DNA from: DASZTV01 sp035548125
GTDB taxonomy: Bacteria > Actinomycetota > Actinomycetes > JAFAQI01
Direction: 5' to 3'
Length of the DNA stretch: 64,000 bases
Assembly (NCBI GenBank): GCA_035548125.1
Contig: DASZTV010000025.1
Span: 1 to 64,000 of the forward strand
Every line of letters starts with the position of its first letter. The stretch's first letter is position 1. Position numbers and translations under genes: made by a program. Positions 9,694-18,235 of the stretch are shown in pieces. The notes under the pieces are model-generated. The model was given only the letters and a program-made list of their open reading frames with translations, had not been told where the DNA came from and ran no database searches.

Positions 9694-11199
9694 ATGCCCC
9701 ACGAGATCGACCCCGAGTTCGCAGGACTCCCCCTCCGCGCGATCGCCGACGCTGTCCTGGACCGGGCACGACAGCTGAAGGTCGACCACGCCGACGTCCG
9801 GGTCGAACGGATCCGGACCGCCGACCTCGCGCTGCACGACGCCCGGCTGGAGACCAGCCACGACTCCGACGAACGAGGCCTCGCGGTGCGCGTCGTGCAC
9901 GACGGGACGTGGGGCTTCGCAGGTGGGGCTGTCATCTCGCCGGACGCGGCGCGCGAGCTGGTCGACCGCGCCGTGGAGGTGGCGACCGTGTCGAAGCCGG
10001 TGACGGGCGAGCGGATCGAGCTCGCACCCGAGCCGAGCCACGGCGAACAGACCTGGGTGTCCTCGTACGACGTCGACCCGTTCACGATCAGCGAAGGCGA
10101 CCGGATCGCCCTGCTCGCCGACTGGTCGAGCCGGCTGCTTGCCGCCGACATCGTGAGTCATGCGGACGCAAACCTGAAGCAGGTGCGGGAGAACAAGTTC
10201 TTCGCCGACCTCGCCGGCACGGTGACGACCCAACAACGGGTCCGACTGCAATGCCAGCTCACCGGGCTCTGGGTCGACGAGAAGACCGGGCGCTTCGAGA
10301 CGATGCGCACCATCGCCCCGCCGGTCGGTCGCGGGTGGGAGTGGATGACCGGTGGCTACGACTGGGACAGCGAGCTCGTACAGCTTCCGGAGTGGCTCGC
10401 GGAGAAGTCCCAGTCACCGTCGGTCGAGGCGGGGCGCTACGACCTCGTCATCCACCCGTCGAACCTCTGGCTGACGATTCACGAGTCGATCGGTCACGCG
10501 ACCGAGCTCGATCGGGCACTGGGCTACGAAGCCAACTACGCCGGCACGTCGTTCGCCACGCCCGACAACCTCAACACGCTTCGGTACGGCAGCGACCTAA
10601 TGCACGTGACCGGCGACCGCCAGGCAGAGCACGGGCTGGCAACCATCGGCTTTGACGACGAGGGCGTCGCGGGCCAGACCTGGGACTTGGTGAAAGACGG
10701 GACGCTGGTCGGCTACCAGCTGGACCGGCGTACCGCGGCACTGTCCGGCTACGACCGGTCCAACGGCTGCGCGTTCGCCGACTCCCCGCTGCACGTGCCG
10801 ATTCAGCGGATGGCCAACGTGTCGCTCCAGCCGGCCGCCGGCGGGCCGTCCACCGACGAGCTCATTGCAGGTGTCGAGGACGGCCTCTACGTCGTGGGCG
10901 ACAAGTCGTGGTCGATCGACATGCAGCGCTACAACTTCCAGTTCACCGGGCAGCGGTTCTTCCGGATCAAGAACGGCAAGATCGCCGGCCAGGTGCGGGA
11001 CGCGGCGTACCAGTCGATGACGACCGAGTTCTGGGGCTCGATGGCCGCCGTCGGCGGGCCGCAGACCTACGTCCTCGGCGGAGCGTTCAACTGCGGCAAG
11101 GGCCAGCCCGGCCAGGTCGCCGCGGTGAGTCATGGTTGTCCGTCGGCGCTGTTCCGTCAGGTGCGCATACTGAACGCGACGCAGGAAGCAGGCGCGTGA
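9694..11199 (+). CDS. tldD: TldD metalloprotease subunit
   Basis: 501 residues of the TldD/PmbA family. The metal site HESIGH (His263, Glu264, His268) is intact, and a conserved Cys in the C-terminal SHGCPSA is the expected third ligand region. TldD works with TldE as a heterodimeric zinc protease that degrades unfolded peptides and matures some RiPP peptides. ATG 9694 has AAGGAG 11 bases upstream. It overlaps tldE by the TGATG at 11197-11201, as is usual for partners made in equal amounts. No RiPP precursor was found nearby, so a housekeeping role is more likely. Confidence 0.95.
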   Translation: MPHEIDPEFAGLPLRAIADAVLDRARQLKVDHADVRVERIRTADLALHDARLETSHDSDERGLAVRVVHDGTWGFAGGAVISPDAARELVDRAVEVATVSKPVTGERIELAPEPSHGEQTWVSSYDVDPFTISEGDRIALLADWSSRLLAADIVSHADANLKQVRENKFFADLAGTVTTQQRVRLQCQLTGLWVDEKTGRFETMRTIAPPVGRGWEWMTGGYDWDSELVQLPEWLAEKSQSPSVEAGRYDLVIHPSNLWLTIHESIGHATELDRALGYEANYAGTSFATPDNLNTLRYGSDLMHVTGDRQAEHGLATIGFDDEGVAGQTWDLVKDGTLVGYQLDRRTAALSGYDRSNGCAFADSPLHVPIQRMANVSLQPAAGGPSTDELIAGVEDGLYVVGDKSWSIDMQRYNFQFTGQRFFRIKNGKIAGQVRDAAYQSMTTEFWGSMAAVGGPQTYVLGGAFNCGKGQPGQVAAVSHGCPSALFRQVRILNATQEAGA

Positions 11200-12587
11200 T
11201 GCCCGCCCTGAGCCCTCAGGAAGCGGTCGACCGCGCGATCGCCGCATCCGACGCGAACGGCTGCATCGCGATCGCGAGCTACGACGCGTCGACCAACCTG
11301 CGCTGGGCGAACAACACGCTCACCACCAACGGGATGACCGAGACCCTGGCCCTGTCGGTCGTCTCGACGGTCGACAGCGCGGACGGCAAGCGCGCAGCCT
11401 CGGTCAGCCGCAACGTCACGTCGGTCGACGACGTGCTCGCGCTCGTCGGCGAGGCCGACAACGCGGCCAGAGCCTCGGGCGTCGCGGACGACGCCGCGCC
11501 GTTGGTCGACGGAGACTCCTCACCCGACTGGGACACCGCACCAGCCGATGCGCCGGTCAGCTCGCTCAGCGGGATCGCATCCTGGCTGGGTGAGATCTTC
11601 GCGAGTGCGCGGAGCGCGGACCAGGGCCGGTACGGCTACGCCGAACACTCGATCGCCTCGATCTACCTCGGCTCGTCGACCGGGTTGCGACGACGCTTCG
11701 CACAGCCGGCAGTCCGCGTCGAGCTGACCGGGCGTACCGCAGACGGCAAGCGGTCGGCGTGGAGCGGACAAGGCGCCGCCGATGTCGCCGCGATCAACCT
11801 CGCGACCCTCGAGGCCGACGTCGCCCAGCGCCTCGCCTGGGGCAAGCGGCAGATCTCGCTCGACGCCGGCCGCTACCCCACGATCCTGCCGCCGTCGGCG
11901 GTCGCGGACCTGATGGTCTACGCGTACTGGAGTGCCGGTGCGCTCGACGCGCACGAAGGTCAGTCGGTCTACTCCAAGGCGGGTGGCGGCACCCGGGTCG
12001 GCGATCGGTTGTCCGACCTCCCGCTGACGCTCCGCAGCGATCCCGCCATGCCCGGACAGCAGTGCGCACCATTTCTCGTGACCGGCGCGTCCAGCCGGAT
12101 GGCGTCGGTGTTCGACAACGGTGCGCCGATCGCCGCGACCGAGTGGATCCGCGACGGTGCGCTTGCCGCGCTGATCCAGACCCGTCACTCCGCGAACCTG
12201 ACCGGCCTGCCGTTCACGCCAATGGTCGACAACCTCGAGCTGACCGCTCCCGACGCCGCGGGTTCGGTCACCGACCTGGTCGCCGCGACCGAGCGCGGCC
12301 TGCTCCTCACCTGCCTCTGGTACATCCGTGAGGTGGATCCGCAGACCCTGTTGCTCACCGGCCTCACCAGAGACGGTGTCTTTCTCGTCGAAGGCGGCGA
12401 GGTGGTCGGAGCGGTCAACAACTTCCGCTTCAACGAAAGTCCCGTGGGAATGCTGCAGCGGGTCGTCGAGGTCGGCGGCACCGAGGAGACGCTGGCGCGA
12501 GAGTTCGGGGATTACTTCACGCGTACCCGGATGCCCGCACTTCGAGTCGGCGACTTCAACATGAGCACGGTCAGCCAGGCGTCGTAG
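11199..12587 (+). CDS. tldE: TldE/PmbA, partner subunit of TldD protease
   Basis: 462 residues, homologous to TldD but without HExxxH, as expected for the non-catalytic TldE half that closes the proteolytic chamber. Typical segments are RYGYAEHSIASIYLGSSTGL, GAGTRVGD-like GGGTRVGDRLSDLPLTL, and the C-terminal FLVEGGEVVGAVNNFRFNES. Its ATG overlaps the tldD stop (TGATG), so translation is coupled. The gene converges on the dodecin gene across 29 bases with no hairpin seen. Confidence 0.93.
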   Translation: MPALSPQEAVDRAIAASDANGCIAIASYDASTNLRWANNTLTTNGMTETLALSVVSTVDSADGKRAASVSRNVTSVDDVLALVGEADNAARASGVADDAAPLVDGDSSPDWDTAPADAPVSSLSGIASWLGEIFASARSADQGRYGYAEHSIASIYLGSSTGLRRRFAQPAVRVELTGRTADGKRSAWSGQGAADVAAINLATLEADVAQRLAWGKRQISLDAGRYPTILPPSAVADLMVYAYWSAGALDAHEGQSVYSKAGGGTRVGDRLSDLPLTLRSDPAMPGQQCAPFLVTGASSRMASVFDNGAPIAATEWIRDGALAALIQTRHSANLTGLPFTPMVDNLELTAPDAAGSVTDLVAATERGLLLTCLWYIREVDPQTLLLTGLTRDGVFLVEGGEVVGAVNNFRFNESPVGMLQRVVEVGGTEETLAREFGDYFTRTRMPALRVGDFNMSTVSQAS

Positions 12588-12616
12588 TCACCCGACCAAC
12601 CCCACCTTCGAACGCT

Positions 12617-12823
12617 CTACTCGATCCGGAAGCCCACCTTCATCTGCACCTGGAAGTGCGCCACGGCGCCGTCCTTGAGCTGTCCGCGGATCGAGCTCAC
12701 CTCGAACCAGTCGAGGTTGCGGACCGTCTGGCTCGCCTTGGTGATGCCGTTGCGGATCGCCTGATCCAAGCTGACCGGGCTGGTCCCGACGATCTCGCTG
12801 ATGCCATACGTCTGGTCAGCCAC
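12617..12823 (-). CDS. Dodecin, flavin-binding storage/buffer protein
   Basis: 68 residues, the normal dodecin length. Sequence MADQTYGISEIVGTSPVSLD with Trp39 in RNLDWFEV and FQVQMKVGFRIE at the end match the family; the protein forms a hollow dodecamer that binds flavins or CoA between Trp side chains. Actinobacterial dodecins buffer FMN and may protect cells from free flavin. It stands alone, transcribed from the 207-base gap shared with the Crp/Fnr gene's downstream end. Confidence 0.95.
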   Translation of the reverse strand: MADQTYGISEIVGTSPVSLDQAIRNGITKASQTVRNLDWFEVSSIRGQLKDGAVAHFQVQMKVGFRIE

Positions 12824-12979
12824 AGCAGTTCCTTTCTCGACACAACAACGGGCGCGCGGACTTCCCGACGGTATCTGTGGACGTCTCTGGACGAGTTGCC
12901 CGCGGACTGGCAGGCTTGATCATCAGCGCCTAGCGGATCCGACGTCTGCGGGGGGATTCGGCGCAGGTCGCTCCCGGAC

Positions 12980-13019
12980 GCGATGCCGGGCGGCTGCCCC
13001 CGTGGCCGTCCGGCATCGC
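12980..13019 (-). terminator. Strong hairpin, probable terminator of the Crp/Fnr gene
   Basis: A 15-base stem (12980-12994 with 13005-13019; one G-U wobble) with a 10-base loop, starting 11 bases after the Crp/Fnr stop. No T-run follows on either strand, as is common in actinobacteria. The rest of the 12824-13030 gap shows nothing else convincing. Confidence 0.75.
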
Positions 13020-13030
13020 CCCAACCCGCT

Positions 13031-13759
13031 TCAGCCGACTCCCGCGCGCGCCCGCAGCCCGGGCAGGTCGGTGATCACGATCTGCCGCGCCTCGATGCGG
13101 ATCAGCCCGCGCACCACGAACGACGACAGCGCGGCGTTCACGCTCTGGCGGCTACCGCCGGCGAGGTCGGCGAGTTTGCCCTGAGTCAGCGCAACCACCG
13201 GCGCCGAGCCCGGCCGTGGCGAGGAGCCGGCGTTGTCGACCAGCCGCAGCAGGGTTTTCGCGACTCTGGTCGGGAGGTCAAGCAGTCCCTCATCTGCCAC
13301 CTGGTCGCTGAGCCGGCGGATCATCCGGCCGAGCTCGCGTATCAACCCGTCGACCAGCCGCGGATCCCGAGACAGCAGCCCGAGGAACGTCTCCCGCGAG
13401 ATCGCGAAGACCTCGGTGTCCTCCAGCGCCTCGATCGACGCCGAGCGGGTGCGGTTGTCGAGGAGCGCGAGCTCGCCGAACGAGCCGGGCGCTTCGATGA
13501 CGTTCAGTGCACGTTGCGCTCCGGAGCGCGCTTCACGACTGACGAGCACCGAGCCCCTGGCCACGACGTAGAGCCCGTCTCCTGGCGTGCCTTGCCGGAT
13601 GATCTGCGCACCCCGCCGGAAGGTCTTGTGCTCCGACGCGGTCGCGATCGCTTCCAGTTGCGGCTCCGGAAGCCGACTGAACAGCAGAACGGACCCGAAC
13701 AGCTCGATGAGCTGCGCCCGGGTCCATTCGCGCGCACCGACGCGCTTCGCCCCACCCAT
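13031..13759 (-). CDS. Crp/Fnr family transcriptional regulator
   Basis: 242 residues. N-terminal cyclic-nucleotide-binding-like barrel with FRRGAQIIRQGTPGDGLYVV and GSFGELALLDNRTRSASIEA (the phosphate-binding cassette position), a long dimer helix, then an HTH_Crp domain near the C-terminus (LTQGKLADLAGGSRQSVNAA). Cysteines for an Fnr-type cluster are absent, so cAMP-like ligand sensing is more likely than iron-sulfur sensing. ATG 13757-13759 has a GGGGGA ribosome site; an ATG 13 codons upstream (13798) lacks one. A universal stress gene lies upstream on the same strand, so the two may share a transcript and stress signal. Confidence 0.9.
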   Translation of the reverse strand: MGGAKRVGAREWTRAQLIELFGSVLLFSRLPEPQLEAIATASEHKTFRRGAQIIRQGTPGDGLYVVARGSVLVSREARSGAQRALNVIEAPGSFGELALLDNRTRSASIEALEDTEVFAISRETFLGLLSRDPRLVDGLIRELGRMIRRLSDQVADEGLLDLPTRVAKTLLRLVDNAGSSPRPGSAPVVALTQGKLADLAGGSRQSVNAALSSFVVRGLIRIEARQIVITDLPGLRARAGVG

Positions 13760-13816
13760 GGTCCCCCCGATGCTGCGTGCCTCGAGCGCTGTCAGCATCC
13801 CATGGGTGAGGACGAC

Positions 13817-14254
13817 CTAGCAGGCATGCACGATGTGCACACTGCAGGGCGCGTGGTGCGCGACGCGATCTGCCACCCCTCCGAGCAAATAGCGCCGTAC
13901 GCCCGTCAAGCCGCGGTTGCCGATGACGATCAGGTCCGCGTCGATCTCCGCCGCGACCGCGATCAAGACGTCTGCCGCGTCACCGAGGCGGCTGACCGTG
14001 GTGATCGGCAGCTGCACCCGGGACAGTCGCGATGTCGCCTGCTCGAGGACCGCCTCGGCTTCGCTGCGCTCCTCCTTGCCGAAGCGGGGTTGACCGCCGC
14101 CGACACCGGCGAGCACGGCGGCGGCAGGGACCGGCTTGTACGCCGACACCACATGGATCGAGGCACCCATCAGCAGAGCGAGACCGCCGGCGACCTCCAC
14201 GGCGCACTCGGCGGTCGACGATCCGTCGGTTCCTACGACGATCCGCTGGTACAT
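13817..14254 (-). CDS. Universal stress protein (UspA family)
   Basis: 145-residue single USP domain. N-terminal MYQRIVVGTDGSSTAECAVE carries the ATP-site Asp10. The nucleotide loop normally reads G-x2-G-x9-G-(S/T); here Gly112 and Gly115 are kept but the last pair is Gly125-Gly126, with Gly in place of Ser, so ATP binding may be altered. Role in the family: ATP-linked stress or dormancy signalling. It precedes the Crp/Fnr gene on the same strand. Confidence 0.92.
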   Translation of the reverse strand: MYQRIVVGTDGSSTAECAVEVAGGLALLMGASIHVVSAYKPVPAAAVLAGVGGGQPRFGKEERSEAEAVLEQATSRLSRVQLPITTVSRLGDAADVLIAVAAEIDADLIVIGNRGLTGVRRYLLGGVADRVAHHAPCSVHIVHAC

Positions 14255-14341
14255 AGGGCCCCCTCGGCCTCGGCCGCGCCGGCTCTGCTGGGGTCGAGAA
14301 TCACCCCCTCGAAGGCGCGCGCCAAGCGAAAACCCGGCGAT

Positions 14342-14359
14342 CTGTCAGGGATCCGACAG
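14342..14359 (-). terminator. Possible terminator hairpin after the sirohaem gene
   Basis: CTGTC (14342-14346) pairs with GACAG (14355-14359) around an 8-base loop containing GGATCC, 8 bases downstream of the cysG-like stop. Short stem, no T-run. The rest of 14255-14367 shows no clear promoter. Confidence 0.35.
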
Positions 14360-14367
14360 CGAGGCGA

Positions 14368-15549
14368 TCACGCCAGCCGGACGACCCGCCCGACGATCAC
14401 CACCGCGGGCGGAACCACACGCTTACGCTCGGCCACCGCGGCGATGTCGGCGAGTCGCGAGCGGGTGACGCGTTGGGTGGGGAGCGACGCGTTCTCGATG
14501 ATCGCGGCGCCGCAGTCGGGACTGCGGCCTCCGGCGATCAACGTCTCGGAGATGGCCGCGAGATTGCCGACGGCCATGAGCAGGACGAGGGTCGCATCGG
14601 TCGCCGCGAGCGTTGCCCACTCGACGGTTGACCGATCGTCGCCCGGCGGCACATGCCCGCTCGCGACGACGAACTGCTGCGTGGTCCCCCGTTCGGTGAG
14701 CGCGATCCCGGCGAGGGCCGCCGCGGCGGTCGCGCTGGTGACCCCCGGCACCACCTCGACCTCGACACCCGCGGCGCGGCACGCATCGACCTCCTCGCTG
14801 CCGCGGCCGAGAACGAACGAGTCGCCCCCCTTGAGACGTACGACGCGCTGGCCGGCCCTCGCCCGCTCGACGAGCAGCGCGTTGATGTCGGCCTGCTCGG
14901 CTGCGTGACCGCCGGGGGTCTTGCCGACGTCGACGATCTCGATGTCGGCCGACAGCGAGCCGAGCAGGCCGGTCGGGCCGAGCCGGTCGGTGACGATCAC
15001 GTCGGCGTCCTGGAGCGCCCGAAGCCCGCGAACCGTGAGCAGGTCGGGATCGCCCGGGCCTCCCCCGACCAGGATCACCCGGCCGTCGCCGCCGCGCTGC
15101 CGACGCGGCATCAGCGACCCGCTGCGCAACGCGTGGTCGATCAGGTCCCGCAGTTCGGACGCGCGGCCCGGGTCTCCCCCTGCCGAGACGGCGACCGTCA
15201 CCTCATCGACAGCAGTGGCGGCCGGCTGCCAGGCGGCCGAGCTGACGGCGTCATCGGCACGGACGCACCAGATGCCGCGCTCCTCGGCCTCCGCCGCGAC
15301 GGCTGCGTTGACCGCCGGGTCGTCGGTGCAGGCCAGCGCCAGCCAGGCGCCCTCGAGGTCGCCGTCGGCGTACCGCCGGGACTCCACGTCGACACCGAGC
15401 GCGGCGATCGAGCCGTCCACGGTCGGCGCGACCACCACGACCTGTGCGCCCGCCTCCGCGAGACGCCGGGTACGGCGCGCCGCCACCCGTCCGCCGCCGA
15501 CGACGACGACCCGCCGTCCGGCGAGGTCGAGGAACAGCGGGTAGCGCAC
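14368..15549 (-). CDS. Bifunctional precorrin-2 dehydrogenase / uroporphyrinogen-III C-methyltransferase
   Basis: 393 residues with two CysG-like parts. Residues 1-150 are a CysG N-domain with Rossmann motif VVVVGGGRVAARR and TDDPAVNAAV (oxidation of precorrin-2, possibly iron chelation). From about 155 comes the SUMT domain: VILVGGGPGDPDLLTVRGL, VVRLKGGDSFVLGRGSEEV and VPGVTSATAAAALAGIALTE, which makes precorrin-2 from uroporphyrinogen III with SAM. E. coli CysG is longer (457 residues), so the linker and dimer region is trimmed. It would feed sirohaem for sulfite or nitrite reductase. It lies 27 bases downstream of upp on the same strand. Confidence 0.93.
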   Translation of the reverse strand: MRYPLFLDLAGRRVVVVGGGRVAARRTRRLAEAGAQVVVVAPTVDGSIAALGVDVESRRYADGDLEGAWLALACTDDPAVNAAVAAEAEERGIWCVRADDAVSSAAWQPAATAVDEVTVAVSAGGDPGRASELRDLIDHALRSGSLMPRRQRGGDGRVILVGGGPGDPDLLTVRGLRALQDADVIVTDRLGPTGLLGSLSADIEIVDVGKTPGGHAAEQADINALLVERARAGQRVVRLKGGDSFVLGRGSEEVDACRAAGVEVEVVPGVTSATAAAALAGIALTERGTTQQFVVASGHVPPGDDRSTVEWATLAATDATLVLLMAVGNLAAISETLIAGGRSPDCGAAIIENASLPTQRVTRSRLADIAAVAERKRVVPPAVVIVGRVVRLA

Positions 15550-15576
15550 CCCGCCATGGTCTCAGGCAGGCCGACG

Positions 15577-16215
15577 TCAGGAGGGCGCGCTGCCGAAGAG
15601 CCGGTCCCCGGCATCCCCCAACCCGGGGACGATGTAGGCCCGTTCGTCGAGCCGTTCGTCGACGGCGGCGACCACCAGCGAGACGTTGTCCGCGGGGAAC
15701 GCGTCCTGAACGTGCGCGATTCCCTCAGGAGCCGCGAGCAGGCAGACGCAGGTGACCGCCTCCGCGCCTCTGGCCAGCAACGCCTCGACGACAGCGACCA
15801 GCGTTCCCCCGGTCGCCAGCATCGGATCCAGGACGATCACGTCGCGGCCGGCGGCATCCTCCGGCAGCCGGTCGGCGTACCAGGACGGCCGGGCCGTCGT
15901 CTCGTCGCGGGCGAGTCCGGCAAAGCCCACTTCGGCGTCGGGCAGCAGCCGGATCATCCCGTCGAGCATGCCGACCCCGGCGCGCAGCACCGGCACCACG
16001 AGCGGAGGCGGTGTGGTCAGCCGGACGCCCGTGGTCGTCGCGATCGGTGTGGTGATGGCGACGGGTTCCACCGAGACCGACCGGGTGGCCTCGTAGGCGA
16101 GCAGCGTGACCAGGTCGTCGACCAGGCGCCGGAACAGCGGGGTGGGCGTGCTCTCGTCGCGCAGGACGCTGAGCTTGGCCGCGACCACCGGATGGTCGAC
16201 AACGGTGACCTTCAC
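15577..16215 (-). CDS. upp: Uracil phosphoribosyltransferase
   Basis: 212 residues, standard length. The PRPP loop is VIVLDPMLATGGTL, with upstream VPVLRAGVGMLDGM and the C-terminal YIVPGLGDAGDRLFG that binds uracil. It makes UMP from uracil and PRPP. It starts 4 bases after the cytosine deaminase stop (deaminase ends at 16220), so permease, deaminase and Upp form a complete cytosine-to-UMP route in one operon. Confidence 0.97.
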   Translation of the reverse strand: MKVTVVDHPVVAAKLSVLRDESTPTPLFRRLVDDLVTLLAYEATRSVSVEPVAITTPIATTTGVRLTTPPPLVVPVLRAGVGMLDGMIRLLPDAEVGFAGLARDETTARPSWYADRLPEDAAGRDVIVLDPMLATGGTLVAVVEALLARGAEAVTCVCLLAAPEGIAHVQDAFPADNVSLVVAAVDERLDERAYIVPGLGDAGDRLFGSAPS

Positions 16216-16219
16216 GGGG

Positions 16220-16681
16220 TCAGTCTTCCTCGCCGATGTCCTCGTTCCACAACTCGGGGTTGGCGGCGATGAACTCCCGCATCAGCGTCTTGCACTCCTC
16301 GTCGTCGGCGACGATCACCTCGACGCCCCGACTGCGGAGGTGGTCCTCGGCCCCCATGAACGTCTCGTTCTCACCGATGACGACCCGAGGGATGCCGTAG
16401 AGCAGGATCGAGCCGGAGCACATGTCGCACGGCGACAGCGTCGTGTACATCGTGGCCCGGCGGTAGACGCTCGCCGGCTGCCGGCCCGCGTTCTCCAGCG
16501 CGTTGGTCTCGCCGTGATGTATCGCGCTGCCGTGCTGGACCCGGCGGTTGTGGCCACCGGCCAGCAGCTTTCCGTCGGCGACGAGGGCCGCCCCGATGGG
16601 AATTCCGCCCTCGTCGCGACCGGCGCGCGCCTCCGCGATGGCTGCCTCGAGCCAGCGCCGGTCGTCGTCGGAGAGCGTCAC
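16220..16681 (-). CDS. Yeast-type (Fcy1-like) cytosine deaminase
   Basis: 153 residues of the small zinc cytidine-deaminase fold. Zinc ligands His56 (HGE, with proton shuttle Glu58), Cys85 and Cys88 (SPCDMC). It tracks yeast Fcy1 (158 residues) closely from memory: GHN at 43-45, TLSPCDMC, YGIP, GENETF, and a C-terminal Trp145-x2-Asp148-Ile-Gly-Glu that matches the Fcy1 substrate lid (Trp152, Asp155). It is unrelated to the amidohydrolase CodA used by E. coli. Start is GTG (16679-16681), 4 bases after the permease stop; upstream in-frame sequence would be antisense to the permease. Acts between cytosine uptake and Upp. Confidence 0.9.
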   Translation of the reverse strand: MTLSDDDRRWLEAAIAEARAGRDEGGIPIGAALVADGKLLAGGHNRRVQHGSAIHHGETNALENAGRQPASVYRRATMYTTLSPCDMCSGSILLYGIPRVVIGENETFMGAEDHLRSRGVEVIVADDEECKTLMREFIAANPELWNEDIGEED

Positions 16682-16685
16682 TCGA

Positions 16686-18101
16686 TCACCCCGTCGCGGC
16701 TGCTGCCTTCTTGTTCGGGCCGAGCCCTGCCTTGTAAAGCAGGAAGTACACCACCGCGGCAACCACGAAGCCGACCTCGAAGGTGAGGTCTCCGAGACTG
16801 CCATGGTGCTTCGGGAAGTACCCGACCAGCTTCGACTGGTTGCTGAACAGCGGGATCGACACCGCGATCCCCACCGCCATGGCGATCGGGCCCGCCCAGT
16901 TCTCGTACTTGCGGTCGTAGAGCACCGCGGCGTGATCACCCCGGTTGATCAGCTGGTCGACGAAGAAGACCGCCAGCCACGGCCCGATCCAGTAGGCGAT
17001 GATCAGCAGGAAGTTCTCGTACTTGCTGATGTCGTTGAGGCCGGCCGCTGCGAGGGCGAAGCCGGCGACGCCGAAGACGCCCGCGATCAGCGCCCGCCGC
17101 AGATGCAGCGGGATCCGGAAGCCGAGCGCCGTGAAGGAGATCGCGCCCGAGTAGATGTTGATGGCGTTCGCGGCGATCGCGCCCAGGGCGATCGACAGCA
17201 GGACGAGGTCGCGCACCGCCGTCGGGTACGGGTGAACGAAAGGCGCCGGGCCCGCGAGCCCGCCGGCGCCGGTCGCCGTCGCGGACGCGGCACCGACGAT
17301 CTCGAGGAAGATGCAGGAGATGGCGACGCCCAGCCCGCTCGACCACGCCGTCGACCGCTTGCTCGCCTTCGGGTCGAAGTACCTGGTGTAGTCGCTGGCG
17401 TAAGGGTTCCAGCCTGCGGCGTAGCCGAAGGTCGCTGCGAGCGTGATGAGGAAGCCGCCGGGGATCGCGTGCCCGTCACCGCTGTAGTGACCCTTGCTGA
17501 ACGTCCAGATCGCGCCGAGCCCGAAGGAGATGACCAGGAGCGGGAAGGCCACCCGCTCGTACATGTGAACCAGGTTGTGCCCGAGCAGCGCGATGCCGAT
17601 CTGAGCCACCACGATGATCACCAGGCAGCCGTACTTGTTCAGGTGGATCAGGGTGCTGAGGGCGAGCGCGCCCGACACGCTGTTGACCGCGAACCACCCG
17701 ACGCCGGCGATGACCGCATTGATGCCCGCAGGCAGCAGGTTGCCCCAGTGGCCGAACGAGATCCGCGACAGCACCATCTGCGGCACGCCGTAGTGCGGCC
17801 CGCGCGCGGACAGCACGCCGTGCGACGCAGAGCCGAGGACCGTCCCGACCACGATTGCGGCGACGGCCTGCCAGAAGCTCAGTCCGAACGCCGCCACCGC
17901 AAGTACACCGAGGAACACGGTCGCGAACTCGAAGTTCGGCGACATCCAGGTCCAGAACAGGTTCAGTGGCTTGCCGTGGCGTTCGTTCAACGGAATGAAC
18001 TCCGCGCCACCGGGTTCGATGACGGCGAGCTTCTCGCCGTACTCGCCTTCCCGAATCTCAGTAGTGGCAGCGAGCCCCACGTCTTCCTGCACCGATGTCA
18101 T
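16686..18101 (-). CDS. NCS1 family cytosine/purine permease (CodB-like)
   Basis: 471 residues with about 12 hydrophobic segments. Typical NCS1 features: the cytosolic N-terminus leading to FIPLNERHGKPLNLFWTW, early TM helix 1-3 residues with GSASHGVLSARGPHYGVPQM, WNPYASDYTRYF loop, and NAINIYSGAISFTALG near TM8. These proteins take up cytosine, purines, allantoin or hydantoin with a cation; the following cytosine deaminase and Upp make cytosine the likely substrate. ATG 18099-18101 is chosen for its GGAGGG ribosome site 9 bases upstream. A palindromic element sits about 70-90 bases upstream of the start. Confidence 0.92.
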   Translation of the reverse strand: MTSVQEDVGLAATTEIREGEYGEKLAVIEPGGAEFIPLNERHGKPLNLFWTWMSPNFEFATVFLGVLAVAAFGLSFWQAVAAIVVGTVLGSASHGVLSARGPHYGVPQMVLSRISFGHWGNLLPAGINAVIAGVGWFAVNSVSGALALSTLIHLNKYGCLVIIVVAQIGIALLGHNLVHMYERVAFPLLVISFGLGAIWTFSKGHYSGDGHAIPGGFLITLAATFGYAAGWNPYASDYTRYFDPKASKRSTAWSSGLGVAISCIFLEIVGAASATATGAGGLAGPAPFVHPYPTAVRDLVLLSIALGAIAANAINIYSGAISFTALGFRIPLHLRRALIAGVFGVAGFALAAAGLNDISKYENFLLIIAYWIGPWLAVFFVDQLINRGDHAAVLYDRKYENWAGPIAMAVGIAVSIPLFSNQSKLVGYFPKHHGSLGDLTFEVGFVVAAVVYFLLYKAGLGPNKKAAAATG

Positions 18102-18169
18102 CGTCAGCAGCCCTCCCGATGGGTCGTGCTCCGGATCGTGCCATGCCGCGCGACCGATCGAGGGGCAAC

Positions 18170-18190
18170 CCGCCGAATGCATTCCGGCGG
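18170..18190. promoter_or_regulatory. Inverted repeat upstream of the cytosine-salvage operon
   Basis: CCGCCG and CGGCGG flank the palindrome AATGCATT, with one extra C on the right side. It lies in the 134-base gap between the divergent permease and 18236 genes, so it could be an operator for either. Confidence 0.4.
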
Positions 18191-18235
18191 CGATGTTTTC
18201 AGGTGCGACTCAGGTGGAAGGGCCATGGTCAGCCC

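Noticed and set aside
12983..14908. Forward open frame across the Crp/Fnr and USP region
   Set aside because: Antisense to three recognisable genes and the hairpin terminator.
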